Shown here piece by piece: positions 44,700 to 56,352 of a DNA stretch of 64,000 nt (positions are counted from its first letter, which is position 1; each line of letters begins with the position of its first letter). Made by a program: the position numbers and the translations under genes. Origin of the DNA: Lamellibrachia satsuma (taxonomy: Eukaryota; Annelida; Polychaeta; Sabellida; Siboglinidae). The stretch lies in assembly GCA_033239005.1 (NCBI GenBank), contig BSQZ01000025.1, forward strand, positions 8,119,501-8,183,500. Direction: 5' to 3'. Under the pieces are notes generated by a model, which saw nothing but the letters and a program-made list of their open reading frames with translations, had not been told where the DNA came from and did no database searches.

Positions 44700-47015
44700 A
44701 AATGGAGTTTAGTAGGCAACAGTGTAAGTATACAGTATAAACCTGGAGTGAAATGGCATGTTGCCATTGCATCGTAAGCCTAATAGTTTTAGTAGGCAAC
44801 AGTGTAAGTATACAGTATAAACCTGGAGTGAAATGGCATGTTGCCATTGCATCGTAAGCCTAATAGTTTTAGTAGGCAACAGTGTAAGTATACAGTATAA
44901 ACCTGGAGTGAAATGGCATGTTGCCATTGCATCGTAAGCCTAATAGTTTTAGTAGGCAACAGTGTAAGTATACAGTATAAACCTGGAGTGAAATGGCATG
45001 TTGCCATTGCATCGTAAGCCTAATAGTTTTAGTAGGCAACAGTGTAAGTATACAGTATAAACCTGGAGTGAAATGGCATGTTGCCATTGCATCGTAAGCC
45101 TAATAGTTTTAGTAGGCAACAGTGTAAGTATACAGTATAAAACTGGAGTGAAATGGCATGTTGCCATTGCATCGTAAGCCTAATAGTTTTAGTAGGCAAC
45201 AGTGTAAGTATACAGTATAAACCTGGAGTGAAATGGCATGTTGCCATTGCATCGTAAGCCTAATAGTTTTAGTAGGCAACAGTGTAAGTATACAGTATAA
45301 ACCTGGAGTGAAATGGCATGTTGCCATTGCATCGTAAGCCTAATAGTTTTAGTAGGCAACAGTGTAAGTATACAGTATAAAACTAGAGTGAAATGGCATG
45401 TTGCCATTGCATCGTCAGCCTAATAGTTTTAGTAGGCAACAGTGTAAGTATACAGTATAAAACTAGAGTGAAATGGCATGTTGCCATTGCATCGTCAGCC
45501 TAATAGTTTTAGTAGGCAACAGTGTAAGTATACAGTATAAAACTAGAGTGAAATGGCATGTTGCCATTGCATCGTCAGCCTAATAGTTTTAGTAGGCAAC
45601 AGTGTAAGTATACAGTATAAAACTAGAGTGAAATGGCATAGCCTAATAGTTTTAGTAGGCAACAGTGTAAGTATACAGTATAAAACTAGAGTGAAATGGC
45701 ATGTTGCCATTACATCGTAAGCCTAATAGTTTTAGTAGGCAACAGTGTAAGTATACAGTATAAAACTAGAGTGAAATGGCATGTTGCCATTACATCGTAA
45801 GCCTAAATTTTTAGTAGGCAACAGTGTAAGTATACAGTATAAAACTAGAGTGAAATGGCATGTTGCCATTGCATCGTAATCCTAATAGTTTTAGTAGGCA
45901 ACAGTGTAAGTATACAGTATAAAACTAGAGTGAAATGGCATGTTGCCATTGCATCGTAATCCTAATAGTTTTAGTAGGCAACAGTGTAAGTATACAGTAT
46001 AAAACTAGAGTGAAATGGCATGTTGCCATTGCATCGTAATCCTAATAGTTTTAGTAGGCAACAGTGTAAGTATACAGTATAAAACTAGAGTGAAATGGCA
46101 TGTTGCCATTGCATCGTAATCCTAATAGTTTTAGTAGGCAACAGTGTAAGTATAAAGTATAAAACTAGAGTGAAATGGCATGTTGCCATTGCATCGTAAT
46201 CCTAATAGTTTTAGTAGGCAACAGTGTAAGTATACAGTATAAAACTAGAGTGAAATGGCATGTTGCCATTGCATCGTAATCCTAATAGTTTTAGTAGGCA
46301 ACAGTGTAAGTATAAAGTATAAAACTAGAGTGAAATGGCATGTTGCCATTGCATCGTAATCCTAATAGTTTTAGTAGGCAACAGTGTAAGTATACAGTAT
46401 AAAACTAGAGTGAAATGGCATGTTGCCATTGCATCGTAATCCTAATAGTTTTAGTAGGCAACAGTGTAAGTATACAGTATAAAACTAGAGTGAAATGGCA
46501 TGTTGCCATTGCATCGTAATCCTAATAGTTTTAGTAGGCAACAGTGTAAGTATACAGTATAAAACTAGAGTGAAATGGCATGTTGCCATTGCATCGTAAG
46601 CCTAATAGTTTTAGTAGGCAACAGTGTAAGTATACAGTATAAAACTGGAGTGAAACGGCATGTTGCCATTGCATCGTAAGCCTAATAGTTTTAGTAGGCA
46701 ACAGTGTAAGTATACAGTATAAAACTGGAGTGAAACGGCATGTTGCCATTGCATCGTAAGCCTAATAGTTTTAGTAGGCAGCAGTGTAATTATACAGTAT
46801 AAAACTGGAGTGAAACGGCATGTTGCCATTGCATCGTAAGCCTAATAGTTTTAGTAGGCAACAGTGTAAGTATACAGTATAAAACTAGAGTGAAATGGCA
46901 TGTTGCCATTGCATCGTAAGCCTAATAGTTTTAGTAGGCAACAGTGTAAGTATACAGTATAAAACTAGAGTGAAATGGCATGTTGCCATTGCATCGTAAA
47001 CCTAATAGTTTTCGC
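44700..47015. repeat. 80-bp satellite-like array in intron 9
   Basis: About 29 units of exactly 80 bases, containing TTTTAGTAGGCAACAGTGTA, AGTATACAGTATAAA and the palindrome ATGGCATGTTGCCAT. Three blocks of variants are visible: AACCTGGAG (left), AACTAGAG (middle), AACTGGAG with ACGGCATG (near the right). One unit is truncated near 45640. Confidence 0.97.
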
Positions 47016-47310
47016 AAGGCTAAACCAATGTGCGAAAGGCTAATTCAAAGCGTTACCGCATATTACCCCTATACTACAGATTTAAATGTTAAGGTCACCT
47101 ATCATGTGCGGTGGATCCTCACAAAAATAAACAGTTAGTTGTGTGTTTTCAGGGTAGATGTTAAGATACAGCGTTGTTGAGTTGTGCTATCACTATTTCT
47201 AACAAACAGCAAATTCCATAATAATAATAATAGGTTGAACACCATATTCAACATGAGTAATTAAGGTATTATTAGTAATAGTGTGTTAGCTATGGTTTGG
47301 TTGTTGACAG

Positions 47311-47424
47311 AAAAACTCGTACGAAGGTGCACCCGAACCAGTACGAGGACGGCAGTGTGAGACTAGAGGGGTGGGAAGACCTGCTCAATCTCGGGGTGAA
47401 GAACAAGCAACTGAGGGTGCAGAA
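47311..47424 (+). CDS. Host gene exon 10
   Basis: Acceptor TTGTTGACAG, donor GTATGT at 47425. It completes an Arg codon, then KTRTKVHPNQYEDGSVRLEG and WEDLLNLGVKNKQLRVQ; phase 2 out. Confidence 0.87.
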
Positions 47425-47584
47425 GTATGTACGCCACTGACAGGACAAACAGATTAATTGACTTGTACAAAAGAAAAGTACATACACATGGAATATCATT
47501 ACATACACATGGAATATCATTACATACACATGGAATATCATTACATACACTACATAGTCAAGCAGATACTCACTAAGGTAAAGG

Positions 47585-47895
47585 TTGTATCTCTTTATGT
47601 TTAAGCCATTCCATTCTAACATAAACTTTATGTTTAAGCCATTCCATTCTAACGTAAACTTTATGTTTAAGACATTCCATTCTAACGTAAACTTTATGTT
47701 TAAGCCATTCCATTCTAACGTAAACTTTATGTTTAAGCCATTCCATTCTAACGTAAACTTTATGTTTAAGCCATTCCATTCTAACGTAAACTTTATGTTT
47801 AAGCCATTCCATTCTAACGTAAACTTTATGTTTAAGCCATTCCATTCTAACGTAAACTTTATGTTTAAGCCATTCCATTCTAACATAAACTAAAG
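47585..47895. repeat. 33-bp minisatellite in intron 10
   Basis: Nine copies of a unit with TTTATGTTTAAGCCATTCCA and TTCTAACGTAAAC. Confidence 0.95.
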
Positions 47896-48635
47896 TGGGA
47901 CTAAGAATTGCGTCAAAAACAGCATACTGGGCAGATTTTCCTTAACGAATATTTTATGTATCTTCATGAAATGTGGCCTGTTGGTTCCTTACTATAGCCA
48001 CTCAATGATAATCACAGTGAATTAATATTACACAATGAATTGTTTGTATACAATGAGGGAAAGTGCAGTTTGGCAGAAGTGAAGTTAAATAATAATTGAA
48101 TATTTTGGCCAACTTAGTGAAATAACATTACACCTATTTTTTATGCATATTTCACATATTATGCTTTGTATAATAATTTATTAATATTTTCAAATTGTAA
48201 TATTCCTGCAAGTTTTATGTTTTGATAGTAAATAAATCTCGTGTTATGACTGGTTATGATCAGAATAAAGTATTTGGCTAATTTTGTTGCTGACAGCTAT
48301 TTCTATCTCAAATATTTCACAAATTTGCACAGGAATGTTTTTTACATTTTGTGCTTTTGGGGTCAAATGGACTTCAAACAACCTTTAACATATAAGGTTA
48401 CATGATTTCAGCCTACCATTACTACTGTTGATGTTCGGAGAACAATTAGATGACGTCTCAGCAATGAAGTTATTATCAGACTCTGAAATTCATAATAAAG
48501 CAAGTTTAAACCCCGTACATATATCGTGACACTGAAAAATAGCTAAACTTCCTTTAATTATTAGTGTCTCATTAAAACTGATGTTTTGTGTATGTTAGTT
48601 CTATGTATGTGTAACATTGTTAGTGATATCCAACA
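47896..48635. other. No recognisable feature (intron 10)
   Basis: Unique AT-rich intronic sequence; no array, TE end or exon seen. Confidence 0.5.
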
Positions 48636-49082
48636 GATCCAAGCAGCCTCCTTGGCAGATGTTTGTTTGTTTGACAGATCCAAGCAGCCTCCTTGGCAGA
48701 TGTTTGTTTGTTTGACAGATCCAACCAACCTCCCCGGCAGATGTTTGTTTGATAGACCCAAGCAGCCTCCCTGGCAGATGTTTGTTTGACAGATCCAAGC
48801 AACCTCCCTGGCAGATGTTTGACAGACCCAAGCCTGGCAGATGTTTGTTTGACAGACCCAAGCAGCCTCCCTGGCAGATGTTTGTTTGACAGACCCAAGC
48901 CTGGCAGATGTTTGTTTGACAGACCCAAGCCTGCCAGATGTTTGTTTGACAGACCCAAGCAACCTATTGGCAGATATTTGTTTGTTTGTTTGACAGACCC
49001 AAGCTGCCTCCCTGGCAGATGTTTGTTTGACAGGCCCAAGCAACTTCCCTGGCAGATGTTTGTTTGTTTGTTTGTTTGACAG
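48636..49082 (+). repeat. Minisatellite built from the exon 11 splice acceptor
   Basis: Twelve units of about 23-45 bases precede the exon. Full units contain TGTTTGTTTGACAG, the pyrimidine-rich acceptor, followed by ACCCAAGCAGCCTCCCTGG. The latter is part of 25 bases identical to the start of exon 11. Short units (ACCCAAGCCTGG) have internal deletions. Confidence 0.93.
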
Positions 49083-49172
49083 ACCCAAGCAGCCTCCCTG
49101 GCAGATGCTGGCCAACATGTATGATGACGGGGAGATCTCCATGAAGAAATCTGCTGCCTCTCGCAGGGACGG
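49083..49172 (+). CDS. Host gene exon 11
   Basis: Acceptor TTTGTTTGACAG, donor GTTAGC at 49173. It completes a Lys codon, then PKQPPWQMLANMYDDGEISM and KKSAASRRD; phase 2 out. Without the splice the frame would stop about 30 bases later. Confidence 0.83.
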
Positions 49173-49206
49173 GTTAGCAGGCTTCAATTTTTTCGGGAGT
49201 CCTTGA

Positions 49207-49430
49207 GTCCTAGACGCCTTGTTTTCTGGTTGTTGGATGGATGAGTAGGAGGATTGATTTGTAGATGATTATATGGATCGATGAGTAGATAGTTTGAGGG
49301 ATCACTGGGTGCGTAGATGGGTGATTGGTTGGGTAGGTTAGTAGATGGTAAGATGAATGGATGGATGGAATGGATGTATGTATGGATGGATGATAGCTAG
49401 ATGGGTAAATCATTAGATGAATGGTTGGAC
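49207..49430. repeat. Degenerate GATGGATG-type repeats
   Basis: Loose tetranucleotide-derived repeats (GATGGATG, TAGATGGG) leading into the next array. Confidence 0.7.
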
Positions 49431-51945
49431 AGATGTGTAGATGGAGGGGTGGATGGTTAAATGGAAGGGTGGATGGTTAGATGGAGGGATCGATGGTTAA
49501 GCGGAAGGGTGGATGGTTAAATGGAGGGGTAGATGTTCAAATGGAGGGGTTAGTGGTTAAATGGAAGGGTGGATGGTTAAATGGATGGGTGGATGGCTAA
49601 ACGGAAGGGTGGATGGTTAACAGGAGGGGTATTTGGTTAAGTGGGAGGGTGGATGGTTAAAGGGAGGTGTGGATGGCTAAATGGAGGGATGGGTGGTTAA
49701 ATGGAGGTGTGGATGGCTAATTGGAGGGATGGGTGGTTAAATGGAGGGGTGAGTGGTTAGATGGAGGGATGGATGGTGTTAAATGGAGGGGAGTGTGATT
49801 AGATGAAGGGGTGGATGGTTAAGTGGAGTGGTAGATGGCTAAATGGAGGGGTGGGTGGTTAGATGGAGGGGTAGATGGTTAAATGGAAGGGTGGATGTTT
49901 GGATGGGTAGATTGGTAATGAGGTGGATGGCTAAATGGAGAGGTGGATTGTTAAATGGAGGGGTGGGTGGTTAAATAGAGAGTTGGATCGTTAAATTGTG
50001 GGGTGGATGATTAAATGGAAGGGTGGGTAGTTACAGGGAGGGATGGATGGTTAAATGGAGGGGTGAGTGGTTATATGGAATGGTAGATTCCTAAATGGAT
50101 GCGTGGATGGAATAGTGGATGGCTAAATGGATTGGTAGATGGTTAGATGGAGGGGTAGTTCATTAAATGGAAGGGTGGGTGATTAGAAGGAGGGGTGGAT
50201 TGGTAATTGAGGAGTGGGTGGTAAACTGTATGGGTGGATTGGGATGGATGGCTGATTGAAGTTGGATGATTAAATGGAATGGGGGTGGTTGGTTAAATGG
50301 AGGGTTGGATGGTTAAATGGAGGGTTGGATGGTTAAATGGAGTGGTAGGTGATTAAATGGATGGGTGAATGGTTAAATTGAGGGTGGATTGGTAATGGAG
50401 GAGTCGATGGTTAGATGGAAGGGTGGATAGTTAAATGGAGTGGTAGATGGTTAAATGGGGTGGACGGTTAAATGGAGGGAGTGGATGGTTAAATGGAGGG
50501 GTGGATGGTTAGATGGAATGGTGGATAGTTAAATGGAGTGGTAAATGGTTAAATGGGGGGTAGATGGTTAAATGGAGGGAGTGGATGGTTACATGAAGGG
50601 AGTGGATGGTTAAATAGAGGGGTGGATGGTTAAATGAAGGGGTGAATGGCTAAATGGAGGATGGGTGGTTAAATGGAGGGGTGGGTGGTTAGATGGAGAG
50701 GTGGATGGTTAAATGGAGGAGTTGGTGGATAATTGGAGAGGTGGATGGTTAAACGGAGCCGGTAGATGGTTAAATGGAGGGGTAATTGGTTAAATGGAAG
50801 GGTGGATGGTGAGATGAAGGGTGTGATTTGTAATGGAGGGTTGGCTTGTTAAATGGATGAGTGGGTGGTTAAATGTATGGATGGGATGGATGGCTAAATG
50901 GAGGGTCGATGGTTAAATTGAGGGGTGGAGGTGTTAAATGGGGAGGTGAGTGGTTAAATGTATGGATGGGGTGGATGGCTAAATGGAGGGATGGATTGGT
51001 GATGGATGGGTGGATGGTGTGAGGGAGGGGTGGATGGATAGATGAAGGGTTGGATTGTTAAATGGAAAGGTGGATGTTTAGATGGAGGGGTAAATGGTTA
51101 AATGAAAGGGTGGGTGGTTAGATGGAGTGGTGGATTGGCAATGGAGGGGTGGATTGTTAATGGGTGGATGGCTAAATGGAAGGGTGGGTGGTTAAATGGA
51201 GGGATGGGTGGTTAAATAGGGGGAGGTGGTTAAATGGAGAAGTGAGGTGGTAAGATTGAGGGGTAGATTGGTAATGGAGGGGTGGATTTTTAGATGGGAC
51301 AGTGGATGGTTAAATTGAGCAGTAAATGGAAGGGTAGGTGGTTAAATGGAGAGGTGGATGTTTAAATGGAGGGAATGGATGGCTAAATGGACGGGTGGAT
51401 GGTTAAATGGAGAGGTGGATGTTTAAATGGATGGGTGGTTGGTTAAATGGAGGGAGTGGATTGTTAGATTTTGGGGTGGATGGTTAGCTGGGGAGTGGAT
51501 GGTTAGATGGAGGGTTATATGGAAGGGTGGATGGTTTAATGGAGGGGTGGATGGTTAAATGGAGGGAATGGATGGCTAAATGGATGGGTGGATGGTTAAA
51601 TGGAGGGGTGGATGGTTAGATGGAATAGTGATGGTTAAGTGAAGGGGTGGATCGTTGAATGGAGGAGTGGATGGTTAAATGGAGGGAAAGTATGGCTAAA
51701 TGGATGGGTGACTTGTTAAGTGGAGGGGTGGATGATTAGATGGTGGGGTGGATGGTTAGATGGAGGAGTGGATGGTTAAATGGAAGGGTGGATGGTTAGA
51801 TGGAAGTGTGGATAGTTAGATGGAGGGGTGGATATTTAAATGGATTGGTGGATGGCTAAATGGTGGAAGTGGATGGTTAAATAGAGGGGTGGATGGTTAA
51901 AAGGAGGGGTACATGGTTAAATGGAGGGTGGATGGTTAGATGGAT
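49431..51945. repeat. Degenerate ~20-bp minisatellite GGATGGTTAAATGGAGGGGT
   Basis: Over 120 imperfect copies of a unit close to GGATGGTTAAATGGAGGGGT, with many substitutions and indels. It fills most of intron 11. It is the most diverged of the large arrays and so probably the oldest. Confidence 0.95.
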
Positions 51946-52365
51946 AGATGAGTAAATAATTAGATCGACTTGCACAAATACATGTCCAATTTGATGGTAT
52001 GTCAAGGTCTCATTAAACTAACCAGCCTTTCTTAGAACATTATCGCCAAGCTGACCTTTATGTGCTGGCATAGGGGGTGGTGCCCCAATTAAATGATTAG
52101 TGAATGGTTTATGTCGCTTGAAAAAATCATAGAAAACACACATAGCATTGCAACTATTTGTACGTAACTTGAAAGAATCATAGAAAACATGCATAACGAT
52201 GAGAACAATCAACAGTTCCAGGTAATAGAGGGGTGAATTTAAAAAAAAATAAAAATACGGATCCTTCCAAGGGTCATAGATGAACTCTTGATAGTTTGTT
52301 GTCCAAGATGCAAAGCAAAGTGTATGCGCATCAACAGAATCTGATGGCAAAATTTTATGTTGTAG
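51946..52365. other. Intron 11 end, nothing recognised
   Basis: Unique sequence. A 135-codon minus frame (52018-52425) has no recognisable motif and overlaps exon 12 antisense. Confidence 0.4.
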
Positions 52366-52482
52366 GAATTTGATTGTCAATGAAGATGCAGAGAAGGTCG
52401 TGAGTCGAGCACAACAAAACTTCATGAATATGAAGAAGAAAATCTATAAGAATATCTCCCACGAGATCGAAAGACTTGACAG
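52366..52482 (+). CDS. Host gene exon 12
   Basis: Acceptor TTTTATGTTGTAG, donor GTAAGT at 52483. It completes a Gly codon, then NLIVNEDAEKVVSRAQQNFM and NMKKKIYKNISHEIERLD; phase 2 out. Heptad-like spacing suggests a coiled coil. Confidence 0.87.
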
Positions 52483-52828
52483 GTAAGTAGCACCATTTAA
52501 TGTGTAATATGTCACTGCCATATTTAATGTGTCACTGCCATATTTAATGTGTCACTGCCATATTTTAACTGATAGTACGTCCACACAAAATTGGCAGCTG
52601 TGTTTCTAGTCACTACAAAATGAAGGGCGAAAACATTGGGACAGACTTGACTTTCCACTAGACACGGTTCGTGGTTTGCATTCTCTGCGGCAAGTATTTC
52701 TCTGCCTTTTCCTTTTCATGTGAACACCTATCTGCTAATGTGTTTGGTCGGCTTCCTGGGAACATTGCCTATTACTTGATCAATGGTTGGCTATTTTTAA
52801 CATGACGTGTTGTGGCCCTTTCATGCAG

Positions 52829-52969
52829 ACAACGTCTGACAAAATACCAGTACAAGATGCGCATCCTGGACACATTACTTCCACTGTTTGTGGACCAGCA
52901 ACAGCTACTCTCAGATGTAGGCCACAGTGCAGCCATGGAGAACGTACATTCGGAGAAGGCTACAAAGTG
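52829..52969 (+). CDS. Host gene exon 13
   Basis: Acceptor TTTCATGCAG, donor GTAAGT at 52970. It completes an Arg codon, then QRLTKYQYKMRILDTLLPLF, VDQQQLLSDVGHSAAMENVH and SEKATK; phase 2 out. Continues the helical region. Confidence 0.87.
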
Positions 52970-53284
52970 GTAAGTCGTTTCCTGTCAGTCAGTTGGGATA
53001 GTTCTTGCATTTGTTTATGAGTCAGTCTCAGTCCATATGCTTTTCTTCATACCTCATATTTTATTGCAGCCCAGCTTTCTTTAAGATATATTAGTCCATC
53101 TTAATTTGTCAGACTAATTGTCCACACTTGAGGTAGTCATGCTGAAATGACGCAATGGATGTTTGTGCAATCAAAAAACACATTAATTTCCTTGAGCAGG
53201 AAACATTTTATCCTGGAAAGTTCTCAAATAGATCTGGCTTGTTTCTGAATTAAAAAATGTGAATACACAAAGTTTGTTATCAAA

Positions 53285-53690
53285 TTAATATATGAAAATG
53301 ACATTCATATGGCTTTCAAGATGACATTCATATGGCTTTCAAGATGACATTCATATGGCTTTCAAGATGACATTCATATGGCTTTCAAGATGACATTCAT
53401 ATGGCTTTCAAGATGACATTCATATGGCTTTCAAGATGACATTCATATGGCTTTCAAGATGACATTCATATGGCTTTCAAGATGACATTCATATGGCCTT
53501 CAAGATGACATTCATATGGCCTTCAAGATGACATTCATATGGCCTTCAAGATGACATTCATATGGCCTTCAAGATGACATTCATATGGCCTTCAAGATGA
53601 CATTCATATGGCCTTCAAGATGACATTCATATGGCTTTCAAGATGACATTCATATGGCTTTCAAGATGACATTCATATGGCTTTTAAGCA
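53285..53690. repeat. 23-bp minisatellite in intron 13
   Basis: About 17 nearly perfect copies of a unit with GATGACATTCATATGGCTTT. A central block of six units has GGCCTTC in place of GGCTTTC. Confidence 0.97.
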
Positions 53691-54027
53691 TTGGTAAAAT
53701 ATTCATTTGTAGCTGTTGCTTCTCTCCTGAAAGCTGCCTCAACAATTTTAAAAATCATTTCACCAAAAATCAAACCTGTCATGTATAAAAAAAATTGCCA
53801 ATAATTGAAGCCAACACCATTGTGGACATCTCATCATGGGTTGACAGAAACAACTGAACTGTTATGCTGACAAACATATAAGGTCAGATCTCTAGGTCAG
53901 GTCATCTAGGTCGGATTGCAGCCAGGGACCTGGACCATTGTTAATTGGTTTTCCTTGGGTGGTCTGGCTTGTTATTCACAAGGAAGCATTGTTAGTTTTA
54001 TTTGATGTCAGAGTCACTAGTCCTTCT

Positions 54028-55663
54028 CAGGGCTGGGTCCAATTACACACAATGATATCAATTACAATTACATTTCATTTTTAATTTCAATTACACTCAT
54101 AATTTTCCAAACCAATTTTCCAATTATAATTACACTGTTTCAACTTAAATTATAATTACATTATGCAAAACCAAATATATTATACATAACTGATAAACAA
54201 ATATAATGGTAATGTTTGTACATTTTGTTGAACTGTGACTTTGAATTATACTAAATAAAAAGATAGCCATTTAAAACATATTTTTGGGACAAAATCCCAC
54301 AAGGTCATAATACAATATTTATTTGTAATTCTTCTCTAAGCATCCTTTCTCGTTTTGCAGACATTTATCTGTGTGCATTTCTTACATTTGTCTTCAGAAA
54401 ATACTAATAATAGGGTACGATGTGTTTACTTTGAAGTTGTAGCTCTAGCTCTATGCTAATATTCTTAATTGATCTGCTCTTTGTTTGTGTTGGGAATGTG
54501 GAGAGAGGCCATATAAAAGGTCCTTGCCACCTGACCTGTCTCCAGTCCTCCACAACACAAGGGGTGTAATTGGCTTGCTAACTGTGCAATGTTTCACTGA
54601 GCTGATATGTTCTGAAGTAATATCATGCTACAGGTCTTTACATGTTGTTTGAATACCAGCTCAGAATTTGTCTGACAATGTCTGTGCATTGTTTATTGCT
54701 TCCTGGCTGTTACCAACTTGCTGAAAAGACTAATTGCTAAGGCTACCCACCACTACCCTTATGTACCAGTACACACTACTACCCCCATGGACCAGTACCC
54801 ACCACTACCCCCATGGACCAGTACCCACCACTACCCCCATGGACCAGTACCCACCACTACCCCCATGGACCAGTACCCACCACTACCCCCATGGACCAGT
54901 ACCAACCACTACCCCCATGGACCAGTACCAACCACTACCCCCATGGACCAGTACCCACCACTACCCCGTGGACCAGTACCCACCACTACCCCCATGGACC
55001 AGTACCCACCACTAGCACCACGGACCAGTACCCACCACTAGCACCACGGACCAGTACCCACCACTAGCACCATGGACCAGTACCCACCACTAGCACCATG
55101 GACCAGTACCCACCACTAGCACCATGGACCAGTACCCACCACTACCCCCGTGGACCAGTACCCACCACTAGCACCATGGACCAGTACCCACCACTACCCC
55201 CATGGACCAGTACCCACCACTACCCCCATGGACCAGTACCAACCACTACCCCCATGGACCAGTACCCACCACTACCCCTGTGGACCAGTACCCACCACTA
55301 GCACCACGGACCAGTACCCACCACTAGCATCACGGACCAGTACCCACCACTAGCACCACGGACCAGTACCCACCACTAGCACCACGGACCAGTACCCACC
55401 AGACAGTGAATACTGTAACTGAAATATAAATATATAAGCAAGTGTTATTATTAGTCTTGATTTTCAACTCTTGTATTTTTATTGACAGTTTGTTCAGGTA
55501 GTTTGTGATATGAAACATCATGTAATTGATTGTAGTGGAAATAAATTTTCAATTATACAAAATATACTAATTATAATTACAGCAAAAATTTAAAACCATA
55601 ATCAGTTACAATTACACAGTTTTGCTGTAATCAATTACAATTACATAATTGGACCCAGCTCTG
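54028..55663. mobile_element. hAT-like non-autonomous element with an internal minisatellite
   Basis: It starts CAGGGCTGGGTCCAATTA, and the reverse complement of its end reads CAGAGCTGGGTCCAATTA (17 of 18 match). Flanks GTCCTTCT (54020-54027) and GTCCTCCT (55664-55671) match 7 of 8, a hAT-type duplication. The subterminal regions are AATTACAATTAC-rich. No transposase. Its right end is about 50 bases from the exon 14 acceptor. Confidence 0.85.
54745..55400. repeat. 26-bp minisatellite inside the hAT-like element
   Basis: About 25 copies of a unit with CATGGACCAGTACCCACCAC and TACCCC or TAGCAC. Confidence 0.96.
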
Positions 55664-55712
55664 GTCCTCCTCTAGAATGTTCCACTATGAGGCTCTGCGT
55701 GGTTGTGTCCAG

Positions 55713-55863
55713 GTTCAGTTGTCTGGCAAAAGAGGTTGAGTCTGTCACTCACTCCGGCCTCAATCATGCCTCGTCATTTGAGGACAGCATGGATCTCAAC
55801 AAGTCACTGAAACGACTCGAGAACTTCAGGAAGGATGAGATCACGTTGATCCCCAATGTCAAG
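55713..55863 (+). CDS. Host gene exon 14
   Basis: Acceptor GGTTGTGTCCAG, donor GTCAGT at 55864. It completes a Trp codon, then FSCLAKEVESVTHSGLNHAS, SFEDSMDLNKSLKRLENFRK and DEITLIPNVK; phase 0 out. An AG nearer the TE end (55676) would give a stop, which decides the start. Confidence 0.83.
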
Positions 55864-55899
55864 GTCAGTGTCTTTTGTCAAGGTCAAGATTAATAAATT

Positions 55900-56200
55900 G
55901 TTGGTGTTATAATTAAAAAATTGCCATCATTAATTAATCGTAATTGTCATCATTCATAATTGTCATTATCATCATTCATAAAGTGTCATTATTCATAAAT
56001 TGTCATAATTCATAAATTGCCATTATCATTATTCATAAAGGGTTATCATTAATAAAGTATTATTATTCATAAAGTGTTATCATTCATAAAGTGTCATTAT
56101 TAATCAAGTGTCATTATTAATAAATTGTCATCATTCATAATTTATTTGTTGTCAGTGTCATCATTCATAAACAATTATTATCATCATCTGAGGCTAAATT
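55900..56200. repeat. Degenerate TCATTATTCATAAA repeats (intron 14)
   Basis: About 18 irregular copies of short TCATTATTCATAAA-like units. Confidence 0.75.
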
Positions 56201-56277
56201 ACATTGGTTTCGTGTAGCGTCAAACATCCTCGTTTTGAGACAGTCCCTAAGAGTTCACTGTACACTGTATGCTCCAG

Positions 56278-56352
56278 GAGAAACTGTGCCTGCTCACTCT
56301 GTCCATCCCGGCCTACGAACTGTGCACTCAGTACATGCAGAACGCCATCAAG
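56278..56352 (+). CDS. Host gene exon 15
   Basis: Acceptor TATGCTCCAG, donor GTAACA at 56353; 25 codons, phase 0: EKLCLLTLSIPAYELCTQYM then QNAIK. Its last 45 bases plus the donor are the unit of the array that follows, so which donor copy is used is open. Confidence 0.82.

Noticed and set aside
44700..47015. A family of 72-codon proteins repeated every 80 bases
   Set aside because: Purely the result of the 80-base unit rotating through the three frames.
52018..52425. 135-codon minus-strand gene
   Set aside because: No recognisable motif, and it lies antisense over exon 12 and its acceptor.
55684..55712. Exon 14 starting at the AG at 55676 with a frameshift inside the exon
   Set aside because: The acceptor at 55712 restores phase with exon 13 and removes the need for a frameshift.
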